Assembly: GCF_000230715.2 (NCBI RefSeq)
Contig: NC_019792.1
Location: 868,001 to 932,000, forward strand
Direction: 5' to 3'
From: Natronobacterium gregoryi SP2
GTDB taxonomy: Archaea; Halobacteriota; Halobacteria; Halobacteriales; Natrialbaceae
DNA length: 64,000 nt
Position numbers and translations under genes: made by a program. Shown here in pieces: positions 50,868 to 60,432 of the stretch. The notes below the pieces were generated by a model that was not told where the DNA came from, did not search any database, and saw nothing but the letters and a program-made list of their open reading frames with translations. Each line of letters begins with the position of its first letter. The stretch's first letter is position 1.

Positions 50868-52232
50868 TCAGGCTGCAGGCTCGAGGTCGACGCGTGTGGC
50901 TTCGGCCTGGACGAGATAGGCCCGGTCGTCCTCGTAGCCGGCGACGATCTCGAGTGCGTCTGCCGTTCCGATGCAGTTGAGCGCCCACGCGGCGCTGGCG
51001 CGGACGCGATCTTCTTCGTCGTCGGCGAGGACATCCGCGAGCGGGTCGATCGCGCGGGTATCGCCGATCAAGCCGAGCGCGCGAGCGGCCCAGCTACGGA
51101 CGTCCGGATTGTCCGCGAGGAGTTGGTTCGCGAGCGGTTGGACGGCTGACTCGGCACCGATCTCACCGAGCGCACGGAACGCTGGCTTCTGGAGGTCGGG
51201 GTTGGAGTCGACGTAATCGAGGAGGGCGTCGACCACCTCGTCGTCCGCGACGCCGATCTTGCCGAGGATGCGGATGGCAGCCTCGTCGCGGCGGCCGGCC
51301 TTCTGTACCATCGGCTCGATCGCGTCCTCGGGCCCCATCCGTTCGAGAGCCTCGAGGCAGTGTTCCTCCATGTACTCGGAGCCGAGCGTCTCGTAGGCAA
51401 GCAGGATCTGGTCGACGTTGCCGCGTTTCTCGTGGACTTTCAGCGCGTGCCACTCCGGCGGGAAGTCCTTGACGTGGGCGAGCACGTCGTAGAACCCCTC
51501 ACGGCGGAGCTGTTCGCGCACTTCGAGATCGGTCCACTCGGTCGCGTCGTCGACGCCGCCTTCGAAGTCGTCCGTTGCCTCGAGCAGGCCGGCGATCGTC
51601 TCGGCGTCCTCGTCGGGATCGGGGCTGGCGTCCTCGACGGCTGCGGTAGCCTCTTCGAGCGTTTCCTCGAGCGCTTGGGGAACCGTTCCCTCTTCCTCGG
51701 CGTTCTCGCCGAGTTCGGCACCGCTTGCGGGTTCGAGATCGCCGGGCGTCGAGAGGTCACTCTCGAGCAGGTCGTTCACATCCGTGAGAAACGAGTCGAC
51801 GGCCTCGATCAGTTCCTCGTCGCCCTCGACGGTCCAGCGGGTGTTCGTGATGGTGTTCGCGACGCCATCGATCTCGCCGACGACGTCCTCGGCGTAGGGA
51901 CCACGCTGGTCCTCGAGGTCGTCCTCGAGATCGCCGAGGTCGCTCTCGAGGTCGTCGTAGCGGTCCTGGAGTTTCGCTTCGGGTGCGGGTTCGTCGTCCT
52001 CGTCGTCGTCCGTCTCCGGCGGGTCCGGAATCTCGACATCTTCGACGTCCTCGCGAACCGACTCGAGGTCGGCCTCGACGACGTTTAAGTCGTCTTCAGT
52101 GTCGGCCGACTCGAGGTCGGCCTCGAAGTCCTCGAGATCGGCCTCGAGCGCACCCAGGCGGTCCCTGATCGCGTCGAGGTTCCGCTCCCGATTTGCTTCG
52201 CCCTCGTCAGCAGTTGGCTCGTCTTCGCTCAT
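50868..52232 (-). CDS. Coiled-coil and HEAT-repeat protein
   Basis: A 454-aa soluble acidic protein. The N-terminal 130 residues form Glu/Asp/Leu coiled coils with a duplicated E-x-D-L-E-S pattern. A linker follows, then about five HEAT or PBS-lyase-type helical repeats (about 270-440) with A-I-R-I-L-G-K-I-G, A-F-R-A-L-G-E-I-G and A-A-R-A-L-G-L-I-G. Such repeats are protein-binding scaffolds. It is conserved-looking in haloarchaea, with no known partner. Confidence 0.78.
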   Translation of the reverse strand: MSEDEPTADEGEANRERNLDAIRDRLGALEADLEDFEADLESADTEDDLNVVEADLESVREDVEDVEIPDPPETDDDEDDEPAPEAKLQDRYDDLESDLGDLEDDLEDQRGPYAEDVVGEIDGVANTITNTRWTVEGDEELIEAVDSFLTDVNDLLESDLSTPGDLEPASGAELGENAEEEGTVPQALEETLEEATAAVEDASPDPDEDAETIAGLLEATDDFEGGVDDATEWTDLEVREQLRREGFYDVLAHVKDFPPEWHALKVHEKRGNVDQILLAYETLGSEYMEEHCLEALERMGPEDAIEPMVQKAGRRDEAAIRILGKIGVADDEVVDALLDYVDSNPDLQKPAFRALGEIGAESAVQPLANQLLADNPDVRSWAARALGLIGDTRAIDPLADVLADDEEDRVRASAAWALNCIGTADALEIVAGYEDDRAYLVQAEATRVDLEPAA

Positions 52233-52304
52233 GGTACCACCGTCGATACGAGACGACGCCGACGCGTGACAGAGTCCATACGGGACAGTCGCGTCAGGAT
52301 CGTC

Positions 52305-53030
52305 CTAAGCGTTTCCATGCACGTTGGCCGTCGGCGGTTCGGGATCGTCACGCCAGTAGAACCAGGGGCTCAACGTCATGTACGCGAGCCCGAGCAACAG
52401 GAGTGCGAATGGGAACGATCGGTCGGCGAACTCGGGGACGAGAACGGCAAGCACGTGGACGACACCCATGATAGCGGCGTCCCGGGCCAGCAGGTCGGGG
52501 TAGGTGATCCGTGAGACCATCAGGTAACAGAACAGGCCGGTGATGACGAGTACGAGCCAAGCGTCGGCGACCCCAGCCAGGATCGCCGCCCCGAGAATCG
52601 TCGCGGCGAGTGTCGTCTGTATTCCCTCGGTGTAGTTCGCGGCAGTGTCGTAGGTCGTGTACAGTCCCAGTCGAGTGACTGCCGTCGCGACGAACAGAGC
52701 ACAGACGACTGTCACCAGCAGGAGTTCGAGGGTAACAGCCTCGCGACTGACGCCGAGGCCGTCGGTGACGACGACGAACGCAAGAACTGCTGGGGCGACG
52801 CCGAAAGAGGCGACGTCGGCGAGCGAATCCAGATAGGGACCGGCCTCGGTGCCGCCATATCGCCGCGCGAGGATACCGTCTAGCCCGTCTGCGACCGCCG
52901 CGAGCAGGATGAGTCGAGCAGCGATATCGATGTCGACGAACGCGACGACGACGGCGACGAACCCCAGCGCGGCGTTTGCGATCGTCACCGCGTCGGCGAC
53001 GCCCAGTCGGCCGACAAACCGCGGAAGCAT
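52305..53030 (-). CDS. CDP-alcohol phosphatidyltransferase, probable archaetidylserine synthase
   Basis: A 241-aa membrane enzyme with about seven helices. The family motif DG-x2-AR-x8-G-x3-D-x3-D is seen as D-G-I-L-A-R-R then G-P-Y-L-D-S-L-A-D. The N-terminal [13 protein letters not shown] fits the PssA branch, which makes archaetidylserine from CDP-archaeol. The start at 53030 follows the motif spacing. No decarboxylase gene is adjacent. Confidence 0.82.
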   Translation of the reverse strand: MLPRFVGRLGVADAVTIANAALGFVAVVVAFVDIDIAARLILLAAVADGLDGILARRYGGTEAGPYLDSLADVASFGVAPAVLAFVVVTDGLGVSREAVTLELLLVTVVCALFVATAVTRLGLYTTYDTAANYTEGIQTTLAATILGAAILAGVADAWLVLVITGLFCYLMVSRITYPDLLARDAAIMGVVHVLAVLVPEFADRSFPFALLLLGLAYMTLSPWFYWRDDPEPPTANVHGNA

Positions 53031-53156
53031 ACTCGCCGATTCGACGGGCAGATACCTTACGTGTTTTCGTTCGCAGTCGGGCACGAACGTGGTCCAGTCG
53101 TCGAACCGGATCGCCGAACCGGGCTGATTATACCGTTACTTCTCTAACACCCCGAT

Positions 53157-53582
53157 ATGAACCGGCGCGCCTATCTCGCTGCCGTCGGCACCGGCGTTTC
53201 GGCGACGCTTGCAGGCTGTGCGTCAGTGCTCGGAGCCTTCGACGGCGAGGAGTACCAGATCGGTATGTCCCGCAACGCGTTCGACCCCGAAGAGTACGAG
53301 GCCACCGTCGGCGAGACCGTCGTCTGGCAAAACACGAGCAGCGCCGACCACACCGTGACAGCACTCGAGGACGGCATCCCCGACGCGGCAACGTACTTCG
53401 CGAGCGGCGGCTACGACGACGAGGAGACCGCTCGAGCCGCCTGGCACGACTACCGTGGCGGCCGTATCGGTCCGCGAGAGACGTACGAGCACACCTTCGA
53501 GATCCCGGGACGGTACGTCTACATCTGCGAACCGCACTTCGAGCCCGGCACGATGGCGGGGACGGTCGTCGTCACCGAGTAA
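53157..53582 (+). CDS. Halocyanin-like blue copper lipoprotein
   Basis: A 141-aa exported electron carrier. The Tat signal M-N-R-R-A-Y-L-A leads to a lipobox L-A-G-C with Cys21 as the lipid-modified residue. The type-1 copper ligands are His65 (A-D-H-T-V), Cys124, His127 and Met133 in [12 protein letters not shown]. The plastocyanin fold is of normal length, with a single domain. It would carry electrons at the outer membrane face. It is divergent from the CDP-alcohol transferase gene. Confidence 0.92.
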   Translation: MNRRAYLAAVGTGVSATLAGCASVLGAFDGEEYQIGMSRNAFDPEEYEATVGETVVWQNTSSADHTVTALEDGIPDAATYFASGGYDDEETARAAWHDYRGGRIGPRETYEHTFEIPGRYVYICEPHFEPGTMAGTVVVTE

Positions 53583-53728
53583 CGGTTTCGCTCGCTTTTC
53601 TCTGCAGGTACCGAAGTCCCCGTTTTCCCCAGCTACGCTTACTACCCGTTCGATACTTGCTACGGCGGTCCCGTTGTGCCCACACGTCACGACAGACTTT
53701 TCACCACCCAAAGATACCACCTAGTTGT

Positions 53729-54658
53729 ATGAGCGACTTCGACCAGTTCAGTCAGGTAGACGAGGCGGACGTAACGCGTGCGATCGGTCAGGAGTGGACC
53801 GAGGAGTTCATGGACTTCTCAGACAGCGACGTCATCGTCGTCGGCGGTGGCCCCTCGGGACTGACCGCCGCGAAGGAACTCTCCGAGCGCGGAGTGAAGA
53901 CGATGGTCGTCGAGAAGAACAACTATCTCGGTGGCGGCTTCTGGCTCGGTGGCTTCCTGATGAACAAGGTGACAGTGCGGGACCCGGCCCAGAACATCCT
54001 CGACGAACTCGAGGTCTCCTACAAGCAGTCCGAGGATAGCGAAGGGCTGTACGTCGCCAACGGGCCGGAGGCCTGTTCCGGGCTCATCAAGGCCGCCTGT
54101 GACGCAGGCGCGAAGATGCAGAACATGACCGAGTTCACGGACATCGTCATCCGCGAGGACCACAAGGTCTCGGGGATCGTGATGAACTGGACGCCTGTCC
54201 ACGCCCTGCCCCGCGAGATCACCTGTGTCGACCCGATCGCCGTCGAAGCCGATCTGGTCATCGACGCCACCGGTCACGACGCGATGGCAGTCAAGAAACT
54301 CGACGAGCGCGGCGTCCTCGACGCGCCCGGTATCGGCGACGCCGAGGCCTCGGCGACGGGCATGGACCAGACCGACGACGACAGCTACGGCGCGCCCGGC
54401 CACGACTCGCCCGGCCACGACTCCATGTGGGTCGGCAAGTCCGAGGACGCCGTCGTCGAACACACCGGCCTCGTCCACGACGGCCTGATCGCCACCGGAA
54501 TGGCCACCGCGACGACCTACGGCCTGCCGCGCATGGGCCCGACCTTCGGTGCCATGCTCGTCTCGGGCAAACGCGCCGCCCAGGAAGCACTCGACGAACT
54601 CGAAGTCGACGCCGAACCCGTCGACGTCACGTCGCGTGCGGCACCGGCCGACGACTGA
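53729..54658 (+). CDS. thi4: Thi4, ADP-thiazole synthase with sulfur-donor cysteine
   Basis: A 309-aa enzyme that builds the thiazole part of thiamine from NAD+ and glycine. The dinucleotide fold V-V-G-G-G-P-S-G-L is at 37-45, and [11 protein letters not shown] and A-T-G-H-D-A follow as expected. Cys166 in E-I-T-C-V-D-P stands where eukaryotic and haloarchaeal Thi4 carry the sulfur-donating Cys and methanogen enzymes have His. So it is probably the single-turnover (suicidal) type, which loses its sulfur. A ThiR-like regulator is encoded 2.7 kb away. Confidence 0.93.
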   Translation: MSDFDQFSQVDEADVTRAIGQEWTEEFMDFSDSDVIVVGGGPSGLTAAKELSERGVKTMVVEKNNYLGGGFWLGGFLMNKVTVRDPAQNILDELEVSYKQSEDSEGLYVANGPEACSGLIKAACDAGAKMQNMTEFTDIVIREDHKVSGIVMNWTPVHALPREITCVDPIAVEADLVIDATGHDAMAVKKLDERGVLDAPGIGDAEASATGMDQTDDDSYGAPGHDSPGHDSMWVGKSEDAVVEHTGLVHDGLIATGMATATTYGLPRMGPTFGAMLVSGKRAAQEALDELEVDAEPVDVTSRAAPADD

Positions 54659-54696
54659 CCGCGAACAGAGACAGCCGCCGATTTTTCGCGACGACG

Positions 54697-55050
54697 CTAC
54701 GACCAGCCAGTTTCGTCGCTCCAGTTGTTTTCGGTCGCAGTGTCGTCGCTCGAGTCCCGTTTGCCCGCATCGTCGGCAAGCGACTCGCTACAGTAGTCAC
54801 AGGTTCCGTCGTCGGTCGTCCGGGAGCCACAGGACGGACAGTTAGTCTTCGACGGCGTCGACGTCGAATCGTCGGAGCTGTTGTGCGCGTGTAGCTGCTC
54901 GAACTCCACGACGATCCGAAGATAGGTCCCGACACCGATCGCTACGAGTACCGCGATCGTCACTACTGACTCGGGAGTGATCGCCGCGAGCGACACTGTC
55001 GATGCCGGCCTCTTTCTCCAGCGGGAGAATAAACCTTCTGCCGACGACAT
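54697..55050 (-). CDS. Small membrane protein with zinc ribbon
   Basis: A 117-aa protein with one hydrophobic helix (about 27-45, V-V-T-I-A-V-L-V-A-I-G-V). A zinc ribbon follows (C-P-S-C-G-S about 70-75, C-D-Y-C about 83-86), then an acidic Ser/Asp/Thr-rich tail. It belongs to the widespread haloarchaeal type of membrane-anchored zinc ribbon protein without known function. It is divergent from the small membrane protein gene at 55144. Confidence 0.68.
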   Translation of the reverse strand: MSSAEGLFSRWRKRPASTVSLAAITPESVVTIAVLVAIGVGTYLRIVVEFEQLHAHNSSDDSTSTPSKTNCPSCGSRTTDDGTCDYCSESLADDAGKRDSSDDTATENNWSDETGWS

Positions 55051-55143
55051 TTCGCGTTCCGTGCTGGTGGGATACCGGACGCGAACGAGACTGATTGATT
55101 CGTCGATCACTGGATTGATCGGTCTCTCGTCGATGATTGACGT

Positions 55144-55476
55144 ATGGAAGACGACCGCGACGTGACTGCCGTCCGGATCGCCGTTCGACAGGAGCTAAAC
55201 CACTTCTTCCGGCGACTCGTCTCGCTGCTTCTGGCCACTCTCGGGACCCTCTTCGGTCTCGCAGCGATGGTTTCACCGTTCGTACTCGGTGGCGGTGAGT
55301 TTCTGTTCGCAAGCGGATTGCTCGTCGCCACACTCTGTAGCTGGTGGTTTCTCGGTTCGACCACCGACCTGGGCCTCGAGGAGTTGACAGAAGAACTGGA
55401 CGAGCCGACAGGGTCGAACGACTCGAGCGACTCCGGCGACGGTGGCAACTCGGGAGAAACCACCGGCACCGAGTGA
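55144..55476 (+). CDS. Small two-helix membrane protein
   Basis: A 110-aa protein with two adjacent hydrophobic helices (about 25-48 and 50-70), a basic N-terminal segment (R-Q-E-L-N-H-F-F-R-R) and a hydrophilic, acidic, Ser/Gly-rich tail. No conserved motif is recognised. It probably resides in the cytoplasmic membrane. Confidence 0.6.
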   Translation: MEDDRDVTAVRIAVRQELNHFFRRLVSLLLATLGTLFGLAAMVSPFVLGGGEFLFASGLLVATLCSWWFLGSTTDLGLEELTEELDEPTGSNDSSDSGDGGNSGETTGTE

Positions 55477-55533
55477 CCCTCGCTCCCTCGGCGAAACCCA
55501 CACTGTTTCGCCGGCCCGCGACAGCCGTTGGAC

Positions 55534-55661
55534 ATGAAACTCGACGTCACCGGCGCGACCGGCGGTGTCGGAAGCTGGATCGTCGATCACTGCGCAAAGG
55601 AGACACACGACATCCTTGGGGTCGACACCGCACTCGAGAATCCCGACAGCGAGGTGGCGTC
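55534..55661 (+). pseudogene. 5' fragment of a NAD-dependent epimerase/dehydratase gene
   Basis: The ATG at 55534 begins M-K-L-D-V-T-G-A-T-G-G-V-G-S-W, the N-terminal Rossmann motif of extended short-chain dehydrogenases, followed by L-G-V-D-T about 15 residues later. Homology stops after about 42 codons, where the sequence changes to a different gene. Everything downstream of the first strand-helix unit is missing, so no enzyme can be made. Confidence 0.72.
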
Positions 55662-56165
55662 CTCTAGGACGGTCTCCAGGCAAAGCGGGCGCTGAACCGT
55701 GCCCTTCCCGCGAGAGAACGCAGGCTGGATCGACTCCACGTTCCGATTCTCGATAGAGCGATTGGCACCTGGGGGAGGACCACGACGGCCGCTGGCACAA
55801 GCGCGTGAACGTGCTCGGCCAGCCCGCACTCGTGTCGGTGCCCGGCCTCTACGAGGCACCCGCCAAACCCGAGGTGTACTACAAGGGAAAAACAGCGCCA
55901 CGCCTTGCTCTCGGGTGACGCGCCGCCACGGGAGGTCCTCGAGACCCAGGTCGAGGGCGATTTCCTGGTCGAGAACGACCCGCGAACGACCGGCGCCCTC
56001 AAAGGCTCCGTCCGCCAGGCGTACCACTACCTCGAGACCGGCGAGGCGTTTTGCGACCGAGAGGTGTGTCGGCTTTACAACGCCCACTCTCACGAGGACC
56101 TGATCGACGCCCAGCTACGCGAACCCGAGTTCTGTAGCGAACACGCCTGGCTGTACGCGGATTGA
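55662..56165 (+). pseudogene. Truncated and frameshifted gene of a haloarchaeal family of unknown function
   Basis: Coding sense moves between frames. R-A-L-N-R-A-L-P-A-R-E-R then L-D-R-A-I-G-T-W-G ends at 55767 where a G is missing; H-D-G-R-W-H-K-R-V-N-V-L-G-Q-P continues to Y-Y-K-G-K; a run of five A at 55888-55892 (four expected) shifts frame; R-H-A-L-L-S-G-D-A-P then runs to the end, with C-D-R-E-V-C-R-L-Y-N-A-H and C-S-E-H. The start is lost at the junction with the epimerase fragment. I recall intact relatives but cannot name the family with certainty; the Cys/His pattern suggests metal binding. Confidence 0.65.
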
Positions 56166-56218
56166 CGGCGAGCTTCGAACCGGCATCCTCTTTTCTACCA
56201 GCCGATTTCGACGACACG

Positions 56219-56626
56219 ATGGACGAGTTTACTGTCGACGTTCCCGTGCGTTATCGCGACCTCGACCCGCTCGATCACGTCAACCACGCGGTCTACGCGA
56301 GCTACCTCGAGGCCGCCCGAACCGACTACCTCGAGGCCGTCCTCGACGTCGCACCCGAGGAGATCTCCTTCGTCATCGCGAACCTCGAGATCGACTACCG
56401 GCGGCCGATCGTCACGGACGACGAGCCCGAGGTCGCGCTGTGGGTCTCACGGCTCGGCGACTCGAGTTGTACCATGGCATACGAGATCCGTGTCGGCGAC
56501 GACATCGCGGCGACCGCGGAGACGACGATGGTCCACGTCGATCCCGACTCGAAGGGGCCAGCGCCGCTCCCCGACGAGACGCGCGAAGCCTTGCTGACTG
56601 CAAGCAGAGTCGAACCGTCAGCGTAG
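56219..56626 (+). CDS. Acyl-CoA thioesterase, 4HBT hot-dog fold
   Basis: A 135-aa cytoplasmic hot-dog protein. The active-site segment is R-Y-R-D-L-D-P-L-D-H-V-N-H-A-V-Y, with the catalytic Asp before H-V-N-H. The long helix L-E-A-A-R-T-D-Y-L follows, and the strands include I-V-D/E-type R-R-P-I. It would hydrolyse acyl-CoA; chain length is unknown. ATG 56219 matches the family start; the upstream frame overlaps the preceding pseudogene. Confidence 0.87.
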   Translation: MDEFTVDVPVRYRDLDPLDHVNHAVYASYLEAARTDYLEAVLDVAPEEISFVIANLEIDYRRPIVTDDEPEVALWVSRLGDSSCTMAYEIRVGDDIAATAETTMVHVDPDSKGPAPLPDETREALLTASRVEPSA

Positions 56627-56646
56627 CCGCTCAAACCGACGCGTCC

Positions 56647-57339
56647 TCACTCGAGCCGTCCACCTGTCACCCGCACGACGCCGAAGACGTGCGTCTCGTC
56701 GGCGATAGCCGCCGACCGTTCCCGAAGTCGCCGGTGGGCGGCGTCGATCTTCCGGTCGAGTCGCAGGTGGGGCTCGTCTTCGTACAGCAGTTTCGTCGTC
56801 GGCGGCGTCGAGAGGACGACGATCGCCCGGAAAACGGCGTTGATCGGCGGCGCGTACCACGCGTCGCTGCGGGCCGCGTTCGCGAGGACGACGTGGCCGT
56901 CCGGGCCGACGAGGTCACACCAGTCGTCGACCGCGCCCGCGGGGTCGTCCAGCATGCCGACGACGAACGTCGCCAGCAGGGCGTCGATATCTGCGTCGCC
57001 CGCTACGGCATCGAACGGCGACTGCGTCGCGTCGCCCCGAGCCACGTGGACGTTGTCGTACTCGCTCGTCGACTCTCGCGCTCGCTCCAGGACGGGTCGC
57101 GTGAAGTCGATCCCGATGACCGTTCCCTCGGGGCCGACCCGTTCACGGAGAGAGGGCAGGTTCGCGCCCGTTCCACAACCCATCTCGACGACGGTGTCGC
57201 CGGTCTCGAGTCGACAGGCGGTCGCGGCCCGCTTCCGAAGGTGTGGGATTCCCGGCGTTCGACGCGCGATCAGGTCGTAAAGCCGAGCCCAGCGGCCGTA
57301 AAACGCCTGTGCGGACTCCGAACTCGTGCTCGCGGACAT
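56647..57339 (-). CDS. SAM-dependent methyltransferase (UbiE/class I)
   Basis: A 230-aa soluble methyltransferase. SAM motif I is V-V-E-M-G-C-G-T-G-A-N-L (about 50-61), the acidic ribose-binding residue is in V-I-G-I-D-F-T, and motif II region L-L-A-T-F-V-V-G-M-L is present. The UbiE-like N-terminus F-Y-G-R-W-A-R-L-Y-D fits quinone or lipid methylation, but the substrate is not shown. It begins directly after the stop of the ThiR-like gene, so both are probably on one mRNA. Confidence 0.85.
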   Translation of the reverse strand: MSASTSSESAQAFYGRWARLYDLIARRTPGIPHLRKRAATACRLETGDTVVEMGCGTGANLPSLRERVGPEGTVIGIDFTRPVLERARESTSEYDNVHVARGDATQSPFDAVAGDADIDALLATFVVGMLDDPAGAVDDWCDLVGPDGHVVLANAARSDAWYAPPINAVFRAIVVLSTPPTTKLLYEDEPHLRLDRKIDAAHRRLRERSAAIADETHVFGVVRVTGGRLE

Positions 57340-58239
57340 CTACAGGAGCGACCGCACCGAGTCCGCCACCGTCTCCGCGTCCGGTCCGAGGACGTAAATC
57401 AGAGGTTCAATCCCCATCCCGCCAGTCTGGTACAGCACCGTCGCCTCCGGACTCTCGTCGACTGCAGCGCCGACGCTCGAGGCCACGTCGTCCGATTCGT
57501 CGAACTCGGCGGTGACGTGGCCGGCCTCGGACAACTGTGCGAGCAGGTCCGGGTCGTACCTGACGTTGATCGCGGCGGACGCGCCAGACCCGTGCTCTCG
57601 AGCCGCTAACAACACCGTGGCGACGTGTTCGGAGACACCGAACTCGGGGTCCGTAGGGACCGTCGCCTGTCCTTTCACGTCGAAGATGCGACCGGGAACA
57701 CCAGCGACGTCGTCGATGTCGCTGGCGTCGGGCGTGCACGCGACGAGGTTCGAACCCACCGCCGGAATCAACGTCACGAACCCGCTTGCGTTCTCGAGAA
57801 TGCGAAGCCCGCGCCGAAGCGACGAGAGCACGCGCTCGCTGGTTCGCAGGTCGCTCTCGGGGTCGTGGACGCGAAAACTCGAGCCGTGGTCGGCGAGTTC
57901 CGGGACCGCTTCCTCGTGGAGTTGGGCGAGCAAGTCGCCACCCCCCTCGAGTTCGCGGATCAGAATCTCGATCTCGACCAGCGCCTGGACTGGCGTCACG
58001 TCGCCGGCGGCAAGCCCTTCGCCGAGTTCGTCGACGAGAGCCTGGACACGTTCGTCTTCGGCGATCCGGTTGTTGGTTGCGACGTCGCCGTGGGCGTACT
58101 TCGAGACGGCGCTCTGGCTGATGCCGAGCACGTCCGCGACTTCACTCTGGGTGAGTCCCTGTTCGCGGAGCCGTCCGGCAAGCAGCGACCGAACGGTCGG
58201 CAGGAACTCGTCGACGACGATCTCCTCGACGAATTTCAT
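57340..58239 (-). CDS. thiR: ThiR-like regulator: HTH fused to a ThiN domain
   Basis: A 299-aa predicted thiamine-responsive transcription factor. An Xre-type HTH spans about 22-55 (L-T-Q-S-E-V-A-D-V-L-G-I-S-Q-S-A-V-S-K-Y). A helical linker follows, then a ThiN domain (about 125-299) with G-S-N-L-V near 165, the D-V-K-G block and I-N-V-R-Y-D. Archaeal ThiR proteins of this architecture sense thiamine phosphates and repress thiamine genes; thi4 at 53729-54658 is a likely target (inference). ATG 58239 gives the M-K-F-V-E-E-I-V-V-D-E-F start. Confidence 0.86.
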   Translation of the reverse strand: MKFVEEIVVDEFLPTVRSLLAGRLREQGLTQSEVADVLGISQSAVSKYAHGDVATNNRIAEDERVQALVDELGEGLAAGDVTPVQALVEIEILIRELEGGGDLLAQLHEEAVPELADHGSSFRVHDPESDLRTSERVLSSLRRGLRILENASGFVTLIPAVGSNLVACTPDASDIDDVAGVPGRIFDVKGQATVPTDPEFGVSEHVATVLLAAREHGSGASAAINVRYDPDLLAQLSEAGHVTAEFDESDDVASSVGAAVDESPEATVLYQTGGMGIEPLIYVLGPDAETVADSVRSLL

Positions 58240-58305
58240 TTGCCGGAGGATACGACCGCCCCGGGAATAACTTGTCGGTACTGTAGACGAGACCGACCCA
58301 CACTT

Positions 58306-58719
58306 ATGCGAGACGGTAGCAACTGTACGCAAACGATGGCCGCCAGAACTGCTGGTCTCGCGCTCGTCTCTGGACTCCTCGCGTTCTTCGCGTTCGGAAC
58401 GGCCACGTCGGCGATCACCGGGCCGCTCGTGGAGTACGAACTCCTGCTTGGCCTTCTGACTGGGGCCGTCGCCGGTCTCGCCACGACTGCTGCCGTCAGC
58501 GTCTCGCTGGCTCCCGACGTCCCACCGGGCCGACGACGCGCCGCAGGAACCGTGACTGGCTTCGGCGCGGGTTTTTTCGTCGGCCTCGTCGGCGGCGTCG
58601 TCGTGGGACACTTCGGGCCGATCCAGTCGACCGGCGCAGGGTTCCTGCTCGGCCTGCTCGGCGGGTACGGCGTCTCTCGATCCGACTTCGCCGACGAACC
58701 GCAACCGATCGAAGAGTGA
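58306..58719 (+). CDS. Small glycine-rich membrane protein of unknown function
   Basis: A 137-aa protein with four predicted helices (about 15-35, 43-65, 82-102, 110-127), rich in Gly and Ala. No motif is recognised. An alternative ATG at 58336 would shorten it by ten residues. Its TGA abuts the stop codon of the convergent dcd gene. Confidence 0.6.
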   Translation: MRDGSNCTQTMAARTAGLALVSGLLAFFAFGTATSAITGPLVEYELLLGLLTGAVAGLATTAAVSVSLAPDVPPGRRRAAGTVTGFGAGFFVGLVGGVVVGHFGPIQSTGAGFLLGLLGGYGVSRSDFADEPQPIEE

Positions 58720-59322
58720 CTACTCCTCGCGCTCGAGTTGGTCGCCGCCGAACTCGTGGTCGCCCTGGATGCGTGATGCCTGCGGGCCGTCCTGGTCCTG
58801 GTACTTCGAGCCACGCTCGCTGCCGTAGGGACGGTCGGATTCGGTCTTGAGTTCGGTGAACGTGAGCTGCGAGATGCGCATCCCCGGCGTGAGCGCGACC
58901 GGTGCGGTACCGAGATTCGAGAGCTCGAGGGTGATCTGGCCGCGGTACCCCGGATCGCACAGCCCCGCAGTTGCGTGGACCACCACAGCAAGCCGCCCCA
59001 GCGAGGAACGGCCCTCGACGTGGGCGATCAGATCCGACGGAATCTCCACGCGCTCGTGGGTCGTTCCGAGCACGAAGTCGCCGGGATGGAGGATGAAATC
59101 ATCGCCCTCGTCGACGACCGTCTCGGTGACGTACTCGTCGACCTCCTGCTCGGAGTTGGGGTGGATACAGGAGATGTTCGTCCGCTGGAACTCGAGGAAC
59201 TCGCGGCCGAGTCGTAGGTCGACGCTTGCCGGCTGGATCTGCAGTTTGGGGTCGTCGAGCGGATCGACGACGAGGTCGCCCTCCTCGAGTCGCTCGAGGA
59301 TGTCCGCGTCGGAGAGGATCAT
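58720..59322 (-). CDS. dcd: dCTP deaminase
   Basis: A 200-aa trimeric enzyme that deaminates dCTP toward dUTP (or dUMP in bifunctional archaeal forms) for dTTP synthesis. Characteristic segments are [10 protein letters not shown] near 30, P-G-D-F-V-L-G near 80, E-G-R-S-S-L-G-R-L near 103 and G-Q-I-T-L-E-L-S-N with the catalytic Glu133. Length is normal. ATG 59322 matches the family start M-I-L-S-D. Confidence 0.93.
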   Translation of the reverse strand: MILSDADILERLEEGDLVVDPLDDPKLQIQPASVDLRLGREFLEFQRTNISCIHPNSEQEVDEYVTETVVDEGDDFILHPGDFVLGTTHERVEIPSDLIAHVEGRSSLGRLAVVVHATAGLCDPGYRGQITLELSNLGTAPVALTPGMRISQLTFTELKTESDRPYGSERGSKYQDQDGPQASRIQGDHEFGGDQLEREE

Positions 59323-59380
59323 ACCCGTCGAGTCGAACGGCTGGCGTGTAAACGGTTCGATCCAATCCGAAAAATAGTCG

Positions 59381-59998
59381 TTACTCGACGGCGGCGTCGA
59401 TCGTTTCCACGAGGTCTTCCTCGACCAGTTCGTCGTCGACGAAGACCGTCGGCGTCGCCTCGACGCCGTTGGCGTCACCGTAGGCGTGATCGGCCTCGAC
59501 GGCGTCACGGTACTCCTCCTCTTGGGCTGCCTCGCGGATAGCGCCACCGTCGAACCCGAGGTCGTCGGCGACGGTCTCGATCGCGTCGTAGGAGTAGTCG
59601 CCGAAGTGATCGTAGATCTCGGCGGAGAACTCCCAGAACGCCTGGTCACCTTCCGTCTCGTAGACGGCACGGGCACCACACGCGACGGCCCACGACCAGG
59701 TCTCGTCGACCGGGAGCGGATAGTCGCGTTGCTCCAGTCGGATCAGTCCGGGTCCGACGTAGTTCTCCTGGAGGTACGGGAGCATCTGGAACTTGAACTG
59801 CCGACACGCGTCACAGGCGAAGTCCTCGTAGACGGTGACCGTCACGTCCGCGTCCGGGTTCCCCGCGACCGGCGGCTCTGGCGGTTCCGGCAGCTCCGCT
59901 GGCTCCGACGACTCGTCGTCTCCGAGACAGCCGGTGGTACCGATACTCGCACCTGCGACTGCAGTCGCTGCGAGAAAAGACCGTCGCGTTCCGTCCAT
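59381..59998 (-). CDS. Tat-exported DsbA-like thioredoxin-fold lipoprotein
   Basis: A 205-aa secreted disulfide oxidoreductase. The Tat signal T-R-R-S-F-L-A-A leads to a lipobox T-T-G-C with Cys24. A Pro/Glu-rich linker precedes a DsbA/DSBA-like domain. The redox motif is Cys62-x-x-Cys65 in D-F-A-C-D-A-C-R, and the cis-Pro loop is V-E-A-T-P-T-V-F. It would form or shuffle disulfides of exported proteins. Confidence 0.88.
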   Translation of the reverse strand: MDGTRRSFLAATAVAGASIGTTGCLGDDESSEPAELPEPPEPPVAGNPDADVTVTVYEDFACDACRQFKFQMLPYLQENYVGPGLIRLEQRDYPLPVDETWSWAVACGARAVYETEGDQAFWEFSAEIYDHFGDYSYDAIETVADDLGFDGGAIREAAQEEEYRDAVEADHAYGDANGVEATPTVFVDDELVEEDLVETIDAAVE

Positions 59999-60093
59999 AC
60001 TGTCCGGTAACGAGGCCGTCAGCAAATACGTGACGGACGGTTCCGGCCGTTAGGATCGCCGACGCTTTACCGATCGCCCGCGATATTCCGGGT

Positions 60094-60432
60094 ATGAAAC
60101 AGGCCATCGTCGCCCGCACCGATATCGGAATGGGGCAGGGAAAGCTCGCCGCACAAGTCGCCCACGCCTCGTTGTCGGCCTACGAGAAGGCGGACGGGCG
60201 AATCCAGGATCGGTGGAAAAACGGAGGACAGAAGAAAGTCGTCCTGAAGGGAGAAAGCGAACGCCAGCTACACGAACTCTCCGAAATCGCCGACAGCAAG
60301 GGAATTGCCAACGCTCTAATCCGCGACGCCGGCCACACACAACTCGAGTCCGGAACCGTCACAGCCCTCGCGGTCGGCCCAGCCGAAGAAGAGATCGTCG
60401 ACCGAGTCACCGGCGACCTCTCGCTGTTCTAG
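60094..60432 (+). CDS. pth2: Peptidyl-tRNA hydrolase, archaeal type (Pth2)
   Basis: A 112-aa enzyme that recycles peptidyl-tRNA. Pth2 signature [13 protein letters not shown] (14-26), then [14 protein letters not shown] and the ending T-A-L-A-V-G-P-A. Full length and in the normal start context. Followed by a long noncoding palindromic repeat region. Confidence 0.95.
   Translation: MKQAIVARTDIGMGQGKLAAQVAHASLSAYEKADGRIQDRWKNGGQKKVVLKGESERQLHELSEIADSKGIANALIRDAGHTQLESGTVTALAVGPAEEEIVDRVTGDLSLF

Noticed and set aside
53583-53728. A thiamine riboswitch upstream of thi4
   Set aside because: The 146-bp gap shows no THI-element-like conserved segments, and the gene probably has little or no leader. 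A ThiR-type protein regulator is encoded nearby instead.
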